Shown: in pieces, positions 43,189 to 51,749 of the stretch
Position numbering within the stretch: the first letter of the stretch is position 1
Layout: the number at the start of each line of letters is the position of its first letter
NCBI RefSeq assembly: GCF_009829325.1
Contig: NZ_VUOS01000026.1
Coordinates: 1 to 64,000, forward strand
Direction of reading: 5' to 3'
DNA from: Nocardia sp. CY41
GTDB taxonomy: Bacteria > Actinomycetota > Actinomycetes > Mycobacteriales > Mycobacteriaceae
Length of the DNA stretch: 64,000 bases
Notes under the pieces: generated by a model
The model's input: only the letters and a program-made list of their open reading frames with translations
Told to the model about the DNA's origin: nothing
Databases searched by the model: none
Made by a program: the position numbers and the translations under genes

Positions 43189-43883
43189 CGCTCATCAGTA
43201 AGGACGTTTTCGAGCAGACGCACCTTCGGCTCGCCGCCCGGGGCCCGCAATCGACGGGCAGGACCACGACCCGGCGTCAGCACCCGTACGCCTTCAAGGG
43301 GCTGTTGTTCCACGACGCCTGCGGACGGCGGATACAGGGCAGCTGGAACCACGGGCGGCCGCACTACCGCTGCCGGTATCCCCCCGAGTACGCCCTCGCT
43401 GACAACATCGACCACCCGACGACCGTCTACCTGCGCGAAGACCAGCTCAGCAGCCCGATCGATTCATGGTTGGCCGAGATATTTCACCCCGACCGGATCG
43501 AGCATTCGCTGGCCATGCTCGAAGAGGCCCAGACCGACAACACGCCCGCCATCGAGAGTGCACGACGATCGCTTGCCGAACACGACCGCAAACTGTCTCG
43601 GTCCCGAGCAGCGCTGGAAGCGGGCACCGACCCGGCCCTTGTGGCGAGCTGGACCCAACAAAGTTCAGGGCGAACGCCAGGCCACCGCTGCACAGCTCAC
43701 CGCGCGGAAAGCCGAGCAACGCGCGGATCACCACTGAACAAGAAGGAGATCCACCAGCTTGTGACCTCACTCGGCGGGCTGGTCCACATACTGAAGGCGG
43801 CTGACCCCACCGACAAACTCGAGGTCTACCGGCAACTCGGCCCGAAGCTCACCTACGACCATGAAAAACGGGTGGCGTGGTAG
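43180..43883 (+). pseudogene. large serine recombinase, C-terminal half with frameshifts
   Basis: The plus strand reads ALISKDVFEQTHLRLAARGP, HPYAFKGLLFHDACGRRIQG and SWNHGRPHYRCRYPPEYALA (recombinase zinc-ribbon), TTVYLREDQL, then a coiled-coil-like part. Near 43660 the frame shifts (KVQGERQATAAQLTARKAEQ in another frame) and returns for the tail KEIHQLVTSLGGLVHILKAA to the stop at 43883. The catalytic Ser domain is absent. A perfect 13-bp inverted repeat lies 20 bp downstream. Confidence 0.75.
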
Positions 43884-43902
43884 AAACCGCTCCACAACCA
43901 CC

Positions 43903-43952
43903 CGTGTGCGTAGTGTCTGTGTCCGGAGGGGGAGTGGACCACTACGCACACG
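43903..43952. repeat. perfect 13-bp inverted repeat beside serine recombinase relic
   Basis: CGTGTGCGTAGTG (43903-43915) and CACTACGCACACG (43940-43952), exact complements with a 24-bp spacer. It starts 20 bp after the recombinase stop. It could be an attachment-site-like element, a terminator stem with a long loop, or an end of a small element. No central dinucleotide crossover can be assigned from one copy. Confidence 0.75.
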
Positions 43953-44082
43953 TACTTCATCGACGACAGATACTGATCCTGGCGTGAGTGCCTGACTGCC
44001 GTGTACGTCCGGGCGACATGTTGCGCCTTCGATGTCCCCTCCGGCACCGAAGGTGTTCCGAGGCGACGACCGGGCCGGAGCC

Positions 44083-44388
44083 CTACCCGAAGGCTTCATC
44101 GTGCCACCAGCGAGCGGTGTCGCTGAACCACGGACTGACTCGGTCTGCGCTGAGGGCGCGTAACCCCCTCAGGTCGATGTTGTATCGGCGGTAGAGCGTA
44201 ACGATTTCGCGGAGGCCACCTTCGTCGACGGCGGAGAGATCGACGGTCAAGTACAAGGTGCACGAACGTCCTCGGTACGACTCGACGCAGGGGGTATTGT
44301 CGAGCCACCCGAACAACGCTGCCTCGTCCTGCGGCGAATAGTAGGTGACGCCGCTGGCCTCGAGAACCACGTTGTCGGTGCCGTTCAT
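44083..44388 (-). CDS. hypothetical protein, possible partner of upstream ORF
   Basis: A protein of 101 residues from ATG 44388, which overlaps the stop of the small ORF before it (ATGA). The text is well formed: VVLEASGVTYYSPQDEAALF, SCTLYLTVDLSAVDEGGLRE and SDTARWWHDEAFG. Alternating beta and helix with an acidic character recalls small immunity proteins, but no family is recognised. The coupled arrangement behind a short basic ORF makes a toxin-immunity remnant possible; this is inferred. Confidence 0.6.
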   Translation of the reverse strand: MNGTDNVVLEASGVTYYSPQDEAALFGWLDNTPCVESYRGRSCTLYLTVDLSAVDEGGLREIVTLYRRYNIDLRGLRALSADRVSPWFSDTARWWHDEAFG

Positions 44389-44585
44389 CGCGACTTCCCG
44401 CCCGGATACACGTTCGTGGAAACCCCTTCTCTTGCACGCCCCATTGTGGGCCGCCATGCGCAGTTGAACCCTGGCCGGTCGCAACCCACACCTTTCCCAT
44501 TGGCGTACAGCCAGCCGGACGCCTTACCGTTCGGGTTGGCCCAGAAGATCAGATCGTGGGGCAACTCGTCGGCGTCATCACCCAC
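44385..44585 (-). CDS. small basic protein, possibly a toxin C-terminal fragment
   Basis: A 66-residue frame from GTG 44585 reading LPHDLIFWANPNGKASGWLY and GRAREGVSTNVYPGGKSR. It is basic, Gly/Asn-rich and coupled by ATGA overlap to the acidic 101-residue gene that follows. No good ribosome-binding site is seen, so it may be the tail of a longer gene cut by recombination. The IS3 insertion lies 180 bp upstream. Confidence 0.4.
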   Translation of the reverse strand: MGDDADELPHDLIFWANPNGKASGWLYANGKGVGCDRPGFNCAWRPTMGRAREGVSTNVYPGGKSR

Positions 44586-44765
44586 TTAACACCTGGTAAC
44601 ACCAGTCATGCTGTTCCAGCCGGAGGTATTGATCGAGGCGGACGGTAACCGAGAAGTCCCGCATCGGTTTCGGATAGCGAAGGGCGCGACCATCGTGCTC
44701 GAGGAGCCGTCGACGTGGACCGAGATACCCCAAGCCACACCGGCGCTTGGTTTGTACGAGCTGGA
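44389..44765. other. region left of IS3 element
   Basis: Apart from the small ORF at 44385-44585, no gene is certain. A plus-strand frame from 44608 (MLFQPEVLIEADGNREVP, then FRIAKGATIVLEEPSTW) runs into the IS. Removing the IS and one target copy lets it continue to 46099 as ELDDAELGGGQCRNAQRT, so the insertion may have split a small gene. Confidence 0.35.
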
Positions 44766-44795
44766 TGAGGTTCCCCCGCATTGTTGGAGGGCGGA

Positions 44796-45686
44796 CTACC
44801 AGCTTTCGGCTGGAACAGGGTGATGGTAGCTGGCTTCGAACTCGTCGGGTGATCTCCAGCCGAGGTTCTTTTGGATGCGTTGGGTGTTGTACCAGCCGTC
44901 GATGTAGGAGAACAGGGCGTTTTCGGCCTCGTCGCGGGTCCGCCACGACCGGCGGTAGACCAGTTCCGTCTTCAGCGTGGAGAAGAAGTTCTCCATCAGC
45001 GCGTTATCGTAGGAATCCCCGACCGATCCCATGGATTGCGCAATTCCGTTGTCGGCCAACCGGTTCGCGAAGCGGATAGCGGTGTAGGTCGATCCCCTGT
45101 CGGAGTGGTGGATCAACTCACCGTCACGGACATCTCGGCTCCAGACCGCGTACTCCAGCGCGCCCAGAACCATCTCGGTGTCACAGCGGTCCGAGGTCTT
45201 CCACCCGACGATCCGGTTGGAGAACGCATCCCGCACCGCGGCCAGCCAGAACGCGCCCTGCCCGCACGGGATGCGCGTGGCATCGGCCACCCACAACCGG
45301 TTCGGCCGATCCGCGGTGAAGACTCGTTCGACCAGATCCGGCGCCGGCGCGGCCCGTGGATCGGTCCGCGTGGATCCGATCCGCCACCGCTTCCGCAGAA
45401 AAGCGCCCTGCAACCCGGCGCCGCGCATCACCCGCTCCACCCGTTTGCGGCCGACCGAGATGCCGCGCCGCGCCAGCATTGCGCGCACGCGGGGCGAGCC
45501 GTAAGTGCCGCCGGAGCTGGTATGGATATCGACGATCTCGGCCAGCAACACCTCGTCGGAGATCTGCCGCGCCGAGGGCCGCTCGAGACGTTTGCACCAC
45601 CAGTAATAGGTCGACGAGGCGATACCCAGCACCCGCAATACGAGCTCGACCGGGTGCCGGCTGTCCTTCACGAACCGCACGATCAC
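44796..45686 (-). CDS. IS3-family transposase OrfB (DDE integrase domain)
   Basis: A protein of 296 residues. The HTH_21-like start (FVKDSRHPVELVLRVLGIAS) is followed by the rve integrase core: WVADATRIP (first Asp), IHHSDRGSTYTA (second Asp) and GDSYDNALMENFFSTLK (Glu), then LGWRSPDEFEA at the end. All three acidic catalytic residues are present. It overlaps OrfA by 4 nt (ATGA); IS3 elements usually make an OrfAB fusion by -1 frameshifting, whose slippery site was not identified here. Confidence 0.93.
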   Translation of the reverse strand: MIVRFVKDSRHPVELVLRVLGIASSTYYWWCKRLERPSARQISDEVLLAEIVDIHTSSGGTYGSPRVRAMLARRGISVGRKRVERVMRGAGLQGAFLRKRWRIGSTRTDPRAAPAPDLVERVFTADRPNRLWVADATRIPCGQGAFWLAAVRDAFSNRIVGWKTSDRCDTEMVLGALEYAVWSRDVRDGELIHHSDRGSTYTAIRFANRLADNGIAQSMGSVGDSYDNALMENFFSTLKTELVYRRSWRTRDEAENALFSYIDGWYNTQRIQKNLGWRSPDEFEASYHHPVPAESW

Positions 45687-45982
45687 CTCCGGGTCTGGCC
45701 GAGCTCCGAGGCGAAATACGCACTCGCAGAACGCAGGATGTCGTTCACCCGCTCCAACTCGGCCACCTGCTTACGCAGCCGCTTGTTCTCCTCGGCCAGA
45801 TCAGCGGACGCCGTTTCCGGCCGCTGGCCAGTATCGGCCTGGCGGATCCAGTTCCGCAGCGCCTCGTGATGCACCCCGAGCTGCTGGGCGAGCTTGCGTA
45901 TCGTCGGTTTCGGGTCCGACTCCAGATACAGTCGGACCGCCCGGGCCTTCAACTCGTCCGGATACTTCTTCGGTGCTGCCAC
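45683..45982 (-). CDS. IS3-family transposase OrfA (HTH)
   Basis: A protein of 99 residues with an N-terminal HTH (YPDELKARAVRLYLESDPKP, LAQQLGVHHEALRNWIRQAD) and a leucine-zipper tail (LAEENKRLRKQVAELERVND) typical of IS3 OrfA. It binds the terminal repeats and partners OrfB. Confidence 0.92.
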   Translation of the reverse strand: MAAPKKYPDELKARAVRLYLESDPKPTIRKLAQQLGVHHEALRNWIRQADTGQRPETASADLAEENKRLRKQVAELERVNDILRSASAYFASELGQTRR

Positions 45983-46353
45983 GCCGGGCTCCTTCCTGGC
46001 CCTATCGGACCATGCTCAGAGCCCTCCAAGGAAGCGGGGGAACCTCAGGATGATGCCGAACTTGGCGGCGGGCAGTGTCGAAATGCACAACGAACATAGC
46101 GACATTGGGTGATCATGTTCTTTGTGCTGGTGAGCTTGGCGGGGGTTGGAGCGACAGTGTATCGGACCAAAAGCGGCTGCAGACCAGATGGTTTCGAGCA
46201 GAACACCGTGTGGACGCACGCTGTGGTGCGGCATGTGCGGCTCGCTCTAGTTGCCGAGAGTCCTGGGCTGGCAACCCGGCCCATGTGTCGCACCACCCGC
46301 CCGGTGGAGCATGGCAGTCGAATCGCCCCTCGGGTAGTTGGGGTCCGTTTCTG

Positions 46354-48660
46354 ATGAACGCGTGGGATTCCTCGCTTCTAGCATCGGCCGAACTCGCTAG
46401 CTTGGTTCGTATTGGTCGCGAGCGGCGGCTCATCCTCGACGATGGCCACGGCGCTCACAGGGTCGGCCTCTGCTGGGTGGACGAGGTCGCCCTGGCCCTC
46501 ATTGCGATGGCGAAGTCCCGTAACCAGGGCCTCACCATCGTGTATCCCGCGCCAGCGGGCGAGGTGGCAGTGCTCCTTGCAGCTCAGCTCTTGCTGGACG
46601 AATTCGTTCGCGGCAATCGCGAATCGTCGGTAGGCATTGTCACGGCCGACACGACGCAAGCTATCCGGACATGGAACGCCCTGCGGATTGCGACAACTGG
46701 AGCACGCGTGCCGATCGCTGATGTGTTCCCGTCATACCGCGGCGACCCGGAAGGCGAGAGTCCCGCTGGCCACTGCAACTTGAACGGCGTCATCATCGGG
46801 CATCACTGCAAGGGCTGGTCAGTCGATCACGTGATCGTGGATCACCTCGCGGGTTTTGTGCGCGTCGACATTGCAAAGCCATCAATCGAGGTGTTCGCCG
46901 ATCCTCTCGATCCGGAGCTTCGCCGTGCCGACGAATTGGGACGGCTCATCTGGGGCTGGTCAGAGGCGGGTCTGGCAAGTGCCGACGGTTTCAGTGTCCG
47001 CGCCGGATACACGTGGCCTTTCTCGGTCGCATCCGAGCGGCTCGACACCATGGCTGCAGGCGTCGATGTCCGTCTGCGCGTTGCGCGTCACCCGCAAGCG
47101 GAGGCAGCCTTGAGTCGTGTCCGCGAAGATCTGCGTGTACTCCGATCTATGGCGCCAAGTCGCCGCGACCGCAATCTCGAGCGCGGCCTATCGGCCGCCT
47201 GGCACCACTTTTCGACGCTCACCTCACTGCCCTGCACACCATCACGCTTCGATCGCTTCGCCGGCCTGCCTCCGGTGGCGGCACGGGCGACACAGACCTT
47301 TGCCTCCGAGCTGTCGGCTTGGGCCGGCACGCTAACCGGTGACGTCGCCGAGATCGCCAGCATCATCGCCAGCGACATCGCGGACTTGCGCGCCGCGCTC
47401 GAACTCGGGAACCCCTTCGAGCAAACCCTGCGCGAGGTCCACGCAAGCGGAAATGAGACGCTCGTCGTCACACGCACCGCGACGGCAGCGAAGGCCCTTC
47501 TCGACTCGCTGGGATTACAAACCCGTGACAGGGACTGCAACGCATCGTTCGTTGTCCGTTCGATCGGCAAGCTCCACCGGCAGGGAACCTGGCCCAGGGT
47601 ACTGATGATTGGTGAGCCAGCGCCGTGGGATTGGCACCGCCTGCTCAGCGGGCTTGCGCCGTACGTGGAAGTCCTCGCCTTGGGACGGGAGTCTGCGAGT
47701 GGTTATGCATCGTCGATAGCGTCGCTTGAGTCTGCCCGTGATCACTGGGGCGGCGTGAAGGTCCGCCAACGGACGTGGCGAGCGCTCGTCGGCACGCCTC
47801 CTCCCAACGTGCAAGAAGCGGTGCCGCTCAATATTCGACCGGTGCTCGTCGTCGACGGCGCCGAGTACGTCGCCGCGCCTGATCCCTTCGGTGACCTCAC
47901 CGCTCTTTTCGATCTTGAACCGCTGAACATTGGTGGCGAAGGGCTGAACACAGCCCTAGCCCGCCAAGACGGCAGGGGATGGATTGCCGCCGTGCCGGCT
48001 GTCGCGGTCAGCACCGATCGAGGGAAACTGATGCTGGAAGTCGGGCGTCCCGTCGACGTGCGTGAGGGACCGACGATTGTGGAACGCCGCCCAGAAGCGC
48101 TGACATCCGGTGCGGTTGTGCTGGTGGGAAGGCGGCAAGGACGGGTAGGGCTCCTTGAGTCGCTCGAGGAACGCCTTGGCGATCGGCCCGATCTGCTGGC
48201 TGCGCGGTTCCTGGTCGATGATTACCACCGCCTGGTGAAGAGGCGCTTTGCGGAATCTGGGTTCACCATCGCCACGCTGCAGCAGGCCCTCGTGGCGCGT
48301 GGCTGTGACAGAACGAGCGCGGTGCGCGGTTGGGTCGCCCAGGGCACGTTGGCGCCGCAGCGGTTCAGCGATCTGGAGAAATTAAACGAGGTACTCGACC
48401 TCGGGATGTCGTCGGTGCGTCTCCGCGAACTATTCGCCGGCGTGCAGCGACGCCGCGGGTTCCGCCGTGCCGCTGGCCGTGCCCTCGCCGCAGCGGCACG
48501 AGGAGCGACAGTCGCCGCAGACGTGAACCTCGTTGACGACGAAACGGGACTCTCCATCACGGATTTGCGCGAGGCCATCGCCGAAGCGGTTGTCATCGAC
48601 GTCGTGCCCTGCGACCAGCTAGTGCCCCTCACACTTCTCGGCAGACTGGAGGACCTGTGA
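46354..48660 (+). CDS. drmE: DISARM-associated protein DrmE-like
   Basis: A protein of 768 residues, first gene of the DISARM operon. No catalytic motif is certain: an N-terminal region (LILDDGHGAHRVGLCWVDEV, LTIVYPAPAGEVAVLLAAQL) resembles a nucleotide-binding or helicase-like fold without a Walker A, and the C-terminal 200 residues are helical and Arg-rich. Assignment rests on size and position directly before drmA, as in class 2 DISARM (drmMII-drmE-drmA-drmB-drmC). ATG 46354 has a weak ribosome-binding site. The stop overlaps the drmA GTG by 4 nt. Confidence 0.7.
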   Translation: MNAWDSSLLASAELASLVRIGRERRLILDDGHGAHRVGLCWVDEVALALIAMAKSRNQGLTIVYPAPAGEVAVLLAAQLLLDEFVRGNRESSVGIVTADTTQAIRTWNALRIATTGARVPIADVFPSYRGDPEGESPAGHCNLNGVIIGHHCKGWSVDHVIVDHLAGFVRVDIAKPSIEVFADPLDPELRRADELGRLIWGWSEAGLASADGFSVRAGYTWPFSVASERLDTMAAGVDVRLRVARHPQAEAALSRVREDLRVLRSMAPSRRDRNLERGLSAAWHHFSTLTSLPCTPSRFDRFAGLPPVAARATQTFASELSAWAGTLTGDVAEIASIIASDIADLRAALELGNPFEQTLREVHASGNETLVVTRTATAAKALLDSLGLQTRDRDCNASFVVRSIGKLHRQGTWPRVLMIGEPAPWDWHRLLSGLAPYVEVLALGRESASGYASSIASLESARDHWGGVKVRQRTWRALVGTPPPNVQEAVPLNIRPVLVVDGAEYVAAPDPFGDLTALFDLEPLNIGGEGLNTALARQDGRGWIAAVPAVAVSTDRGKLMLEVGRPVDVREGPTIVERRPEALTSGAVVLVGRRQGRVGLLESLEERLGDRPDLLAARFLVDDYHRLVKRRFAESGFTIATLQQALVARGCDRTSAVRGWVAQGTLAPQRFSDLEKLNEVLDLGMSSVRLRELFAGVQRRRGFRRAAGRALAAAARGATVAADVNLVDDETGLSITDLREAIAEAVVIDVVPCDQLVPLTLLGRLEDL

Positions 48661-51600
48661 CCGCAATCCACACCACTGACGCCGAAGCCTTCGTCACCTG
48701 GATGCTCGATGGTGTTGTCGCCGAGGGCCGTGGCGATCACATGAAGACCCTACCCGTCGCGCCCAGCGGGAGACTCTGGTTGGGCCGACTCGCGCCTGCG
48801 GTCGTCGTCCAGAACAGCCGCCTTGGTGAGCGCAGCGAACGGCTCGAGCCGTGTGAAGTCGGCATCCGCCTGCGTCTCAGTGAAATCGATGGCCGTACCG
48901 TGAGATGCACCGCTCGTCTCGTAGTTTGGAGCGAGTTCGAAGGCGGCGAGGCACCTGACGATCCCAAGTGGCGCAAGAGCGAGCCGATTGAGGTGACAGC
49001 CGACCTTGAGACACCGTGCGGCGTAGGCATTCTCAGGTCGGCGGGACGCGAAGACTTCATTGCCGCCCTGCGCAGAATCGGTGCCAACGGCATGGCCTGC
49101 GAGTTCCGCGCAGAGGTCGAAGTCGGCAAGGACGGTCTCGACCTTGCGGTAACCCTGGTAAATCTCTCGCCCGAGGAGATACCGCGCTGGGACGTCAACG
49201 TCTACGAGGTAAGCCTCATCGTCGACGCTGGTAAGACACTGCCTTTCACACTCGACAACCTCCCTGATTCGTTCCGCTACGACCGCAGCATCGCAGCGTA
49301 CGGAATCAACGGTGGCGTCGAAAAATGCGATGACGCGACCTTCCGCACGACAGACGCCGCTGTTTACGACCAGCCGCGGCCAGCCTACTGGGATGTGGAC
49401 CTCGGACCGAGCCCCGATATCACCTTCGTCACCCTCGCAAAGAATCCACTTCCCGTGTTGCGCGACCTCATCGATACTTGTGAGCGCTGGGGTGCCGACA
49501 ACTGGGCTCCCGCGGTTCTCGCGCGTCGTGCGGCCACCGACGGGTGGGAAGCAGGGATGCGCGCCGAGGCCAGCCTCGAGGCAAATAAGTTCATGGAGGA
49601 ACTTACCCGGCTGCGCCGCGGACTGACCCTGCTCGAGACCAACGCCAAACTGCGGTGCAGCTTCCAGCTCGCCAACCGCGCTTTCGCGCAATCGCCACTT
49701 GTGCGACACACAGCTTGGCGGTCGTTCCAGCTCGGTTTTCTGCTCGCCAACGCCGTATCCATCGTCGACGATAGCGGCGACGGCGACCGCCGCATCGTCG
49801 ACACCTTGTGGTTCGCGACCGGTGGCGGCAAGACCGAGACGTACCTCCTCTACGTTCTCACGGCCGCGTTCTACGACCGGCTGCGCGGCAAGCGGGAGGG
49901 AATCACGTCGTGGGGACGATTTCCGCTGCGTATGCTCTCGCTCCAACAGACTCAGCGCTTCGCTGACGTCCTCGCCTCAGCAGAGCTGATACGCCGCGAC
50001 GAGAAGATAAGCGGGCGCGAGTTTTCGCTCGGCTTCTTCGTCGGCGCTGGTGGTACTCCCAACAGGATCAGGCGCGGTTCCAGTGCGCGGCCTGGTGAAC
50101 CTGACCCCACGGATCCAGACATGCCTTCGCGCTACAAGGTATTGCTCCGCTGTCCCTTCTGTGGCGACGCGAGCCTCCAGATGCGCTTCGACCAGGCGCG
50201 TTGGACTCTAGACCACGTATGCACCGCTTCGGACTGCCAATGGGGCGCGCGACCGCTGCCGTTCCGCATCGTCGATGACGAGATCTACCGGTCGCTACCG
50301 ACCGTCGTCCTCGGAACTCTTGACAAGGCCGCCAGCATCTCGATGCAGGCCGCGATGCGCGGGTTCTACGGACCACCCTCAGGACGCTGCTCGATGCCCG
50401 GCCACGGCTTCACGTACGCTCCGCGGAGCGGCTCACCTGGCGGATGCTTGTTTCCTGGCTGCACTGCCGCATCGGGCCCGCTCGCCCAAGACGCCAGCCT
50501 GTATGCCCCGACCATTCGCATGCAAGACGAACTCCATCTTCTGCGCGACAGCCTGGGGGCGGTGGACTCCCACTACGAGGCACTCCTAGACGCTCTGCAG
50601 AACCACTATGGCTCAGTACCAAAGATCATTGCATCGTCGGCAACGCTCGCCGGATACGACGAGCAGGTTGCCGCGCTGTATCGCCGCGAGGGCCGTGCTT
50701 TCCCGCGTCCCGGTGCGCAAGCAGGGCGCTCATTTTGGTCTCGGGACACCAGCGTTCTCGCCCGCCGATTTGCTGGCCTGGCGCCCCGAGGTGTGACGCT
50801 CGAGTACGCAACTGACCAATTGACGGAATCACTTCAGCGTCTAACGCGACGTGCCGTCGATGATCCCGCGGCAGTCGCAGCCGCGATCGGCGTTGATGTC
50901 AAGACAGTGCCGCAGCTCGTCCTCAACTATGGCGTCGACGTCGTTTACGGCTCCAATCTCAAGGACGTTGAGGCCGTCGCTCGATCCTTTGACACGCAGA
51001 TTCAGCTCGACCGACCGGTCAACGCCGCTACGCTCACCGGTCGCACCCCTCTCGATGAAGTGCGGACGACCCTCGCTCGCCTCGTCGATCCCGAACACGA
51101 CTTCTACGACCGGATCCATCTCGTAGCGGCCTCTTCGATGCTTTCGCACGGTGTCGACCTCGATCGCCTTAATGTCATGGTGATGCTCGGACTTCCCCTT
51201 GCGACTGCGGAGTTCATCCAGACCACCTCACGAGTAGGCCGGACCCATCCTGGCCTCGTCATCGTGTTGCACAAGATCGGACGCGAGCGTGATGCAGCCG
51301 TGTACCGCACCTTCCCATCATTCGTCGCGCATGCCGATCGGCTGATCGACCCTGTACCGATTACCGCCAGGAGCCGTCGAATCCTGGAGCTAACGTTTGC
51401 CGGCCTCGAACAGGCCCGCCTTTACGGGATCCACGAACCGGCTGCGATCGCGGCGGGGCTGCGGCAGCTCACAAAGCCCGGGCCGGTACAGCGTGCCTTC
51501 GCACGACTCCCGGTGCTCGAATCCGATGAACTACAGGCGCTCATCGACATGCTCGGCTTCGACGGACCGCTTGACGAGAATCTGCGCCGAGATATCACCA

Positions 51601-51749
51601 CTTACCTGCGCGAGTTCTACCGAGCGCTCAACGATCCCGCGAGCGCTGCCGAATGGGTCAGAGAACTTTTTCCCACTGGCGAGCCGATGCGCTCACTTCG
51701 CGATGTCGAAGCGCAGGCGCCGGTATTCTCACGAGGAGGCAGACCATGA
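48657..51749 (+). CDS. drmA: DISARM helicase DrmA
   Basis: A protein of 1,030 residues. Walker A WFATGGGKTETYLLY near residue 386, DELHLL (DExH-like box) near 623, and motif VI QTTSRVGRTHPG near 855, preceded by SSMLSHGVDLDRLNVMVMLG, define an SF2 helicase. A zinc-ribbon (LLRCPFCGD, then CTASDC) lies near residues 500-530. In DISARM, DrmA with DrmB forms the DNA-binding complex that loads on phage DNA and is held by a trigger loop. GTG 48657 overlaps the drmE stop. Confidence 0.88.
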   Translation: MTAIHTTDAEAFVTWMLDGVVAEGRGDHMKTLPVAPSGRLWLGRLAPAVVVQNSRLGERSERLEPCEVGIRLRLSEIDGRTVRCTARLVVWSEFEGGEAPDDPKWRKSEPIEVTADLETPCGVGILRSAGREDFIAALRRIGANGMACEFRAEVEVGKDGLDLAVTLVNLSPEEIPRWDVNVYEVSLIVDAGKTLPFTLDNLPDSFRYDRSIAAYGINGGVEKCDDATFRTTDAAVYDQPRPAYWDVDLGPSPDITFVTLAKNPLPVLRDLIDTCERWGADNWAPAVLARRAATDGWEAGMRAEASLEANKFMEELTRLRRGLTLLETNAKLRCSFQLANRAFAQSPLVRHTAWRSFQLGFLLANAVSIVDDSGDGDRRIVDTLWFATGGGKTETYLLYVLTAAFYDRLRGKREGITSWGRFPLRMLSLQQTQRFADVLASAELIRRDEKISGREFSLGFFVGAGGTPNRIRRGSSARPGEPDPTDPDMPSRYKVLLRCPFCGDASLQMRFDQARWTLDHVCTASDCQWGARPLPFRIVDDEIYRSLPTVVLGTLDKAASISMQAAMRGFYGPPSGRCSMPGHGFTYAPRSGSPGGCLFPGCTAASGPLAQDASLYAPTIRMQDELHLLRDSLGAVDSHYEALLDALQNHYGSVPKIIASSATLAGYDEQVAALYRREGRAFPRPGAQAGRSFWSRDTSVLARRFAGLAPRGVTLEYATDQLTESLQRLTRRAVDDPAAVAAAIGVDVKTVPQLVLNYGVDVVYGSNLKDVEAVARSFDTQIQLDRPVNAATLTGRTPLDEVRTTLARLVDPEHDFYDRIHLVAASSMLSHGVDLDRLNVMVMLGLPLATAEFIQTTSRVGRTHPGLVIVLHKIGRERDAAVYRTFPSFVAHADRLIDPVPITARSRRILELTFAGLEQARLYGIHEPAAIAAGLRQLTKPGPVQRAFARLPVLESDELQALIDMLGFDGPLDENLRRDITTYLREFYRALNDPASAAEWVRELFPTGEPMRSLRDVEAQAPVFSRGGRP

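Larger units (their letters stand above)
44766..46047 (-). mobile_element. complete IS3-family insertion sequence
   Basis: A 1,282-bp element bounded by inverted repeats that begin TGAGGTTCCCCCGC on both ends (44766 on plus; 46047 on minus) and share TTGGAGGGC further in. GGA occurs directly outside both ends (44763-44765 and 46048-46050), a 3-bp target duplication as expected for IS3. Both transposase frames are intact, so it looks recent and potentially active. It sits about 300 bp upstream of the DISARM operon. Confidence 0.88.

Noticed and set aside
48750..49946. A 398-codon minus-strand open frame inside drmA
   Set aside because: Shadow of the helicase gene; no motif, no ribosome-binding site.
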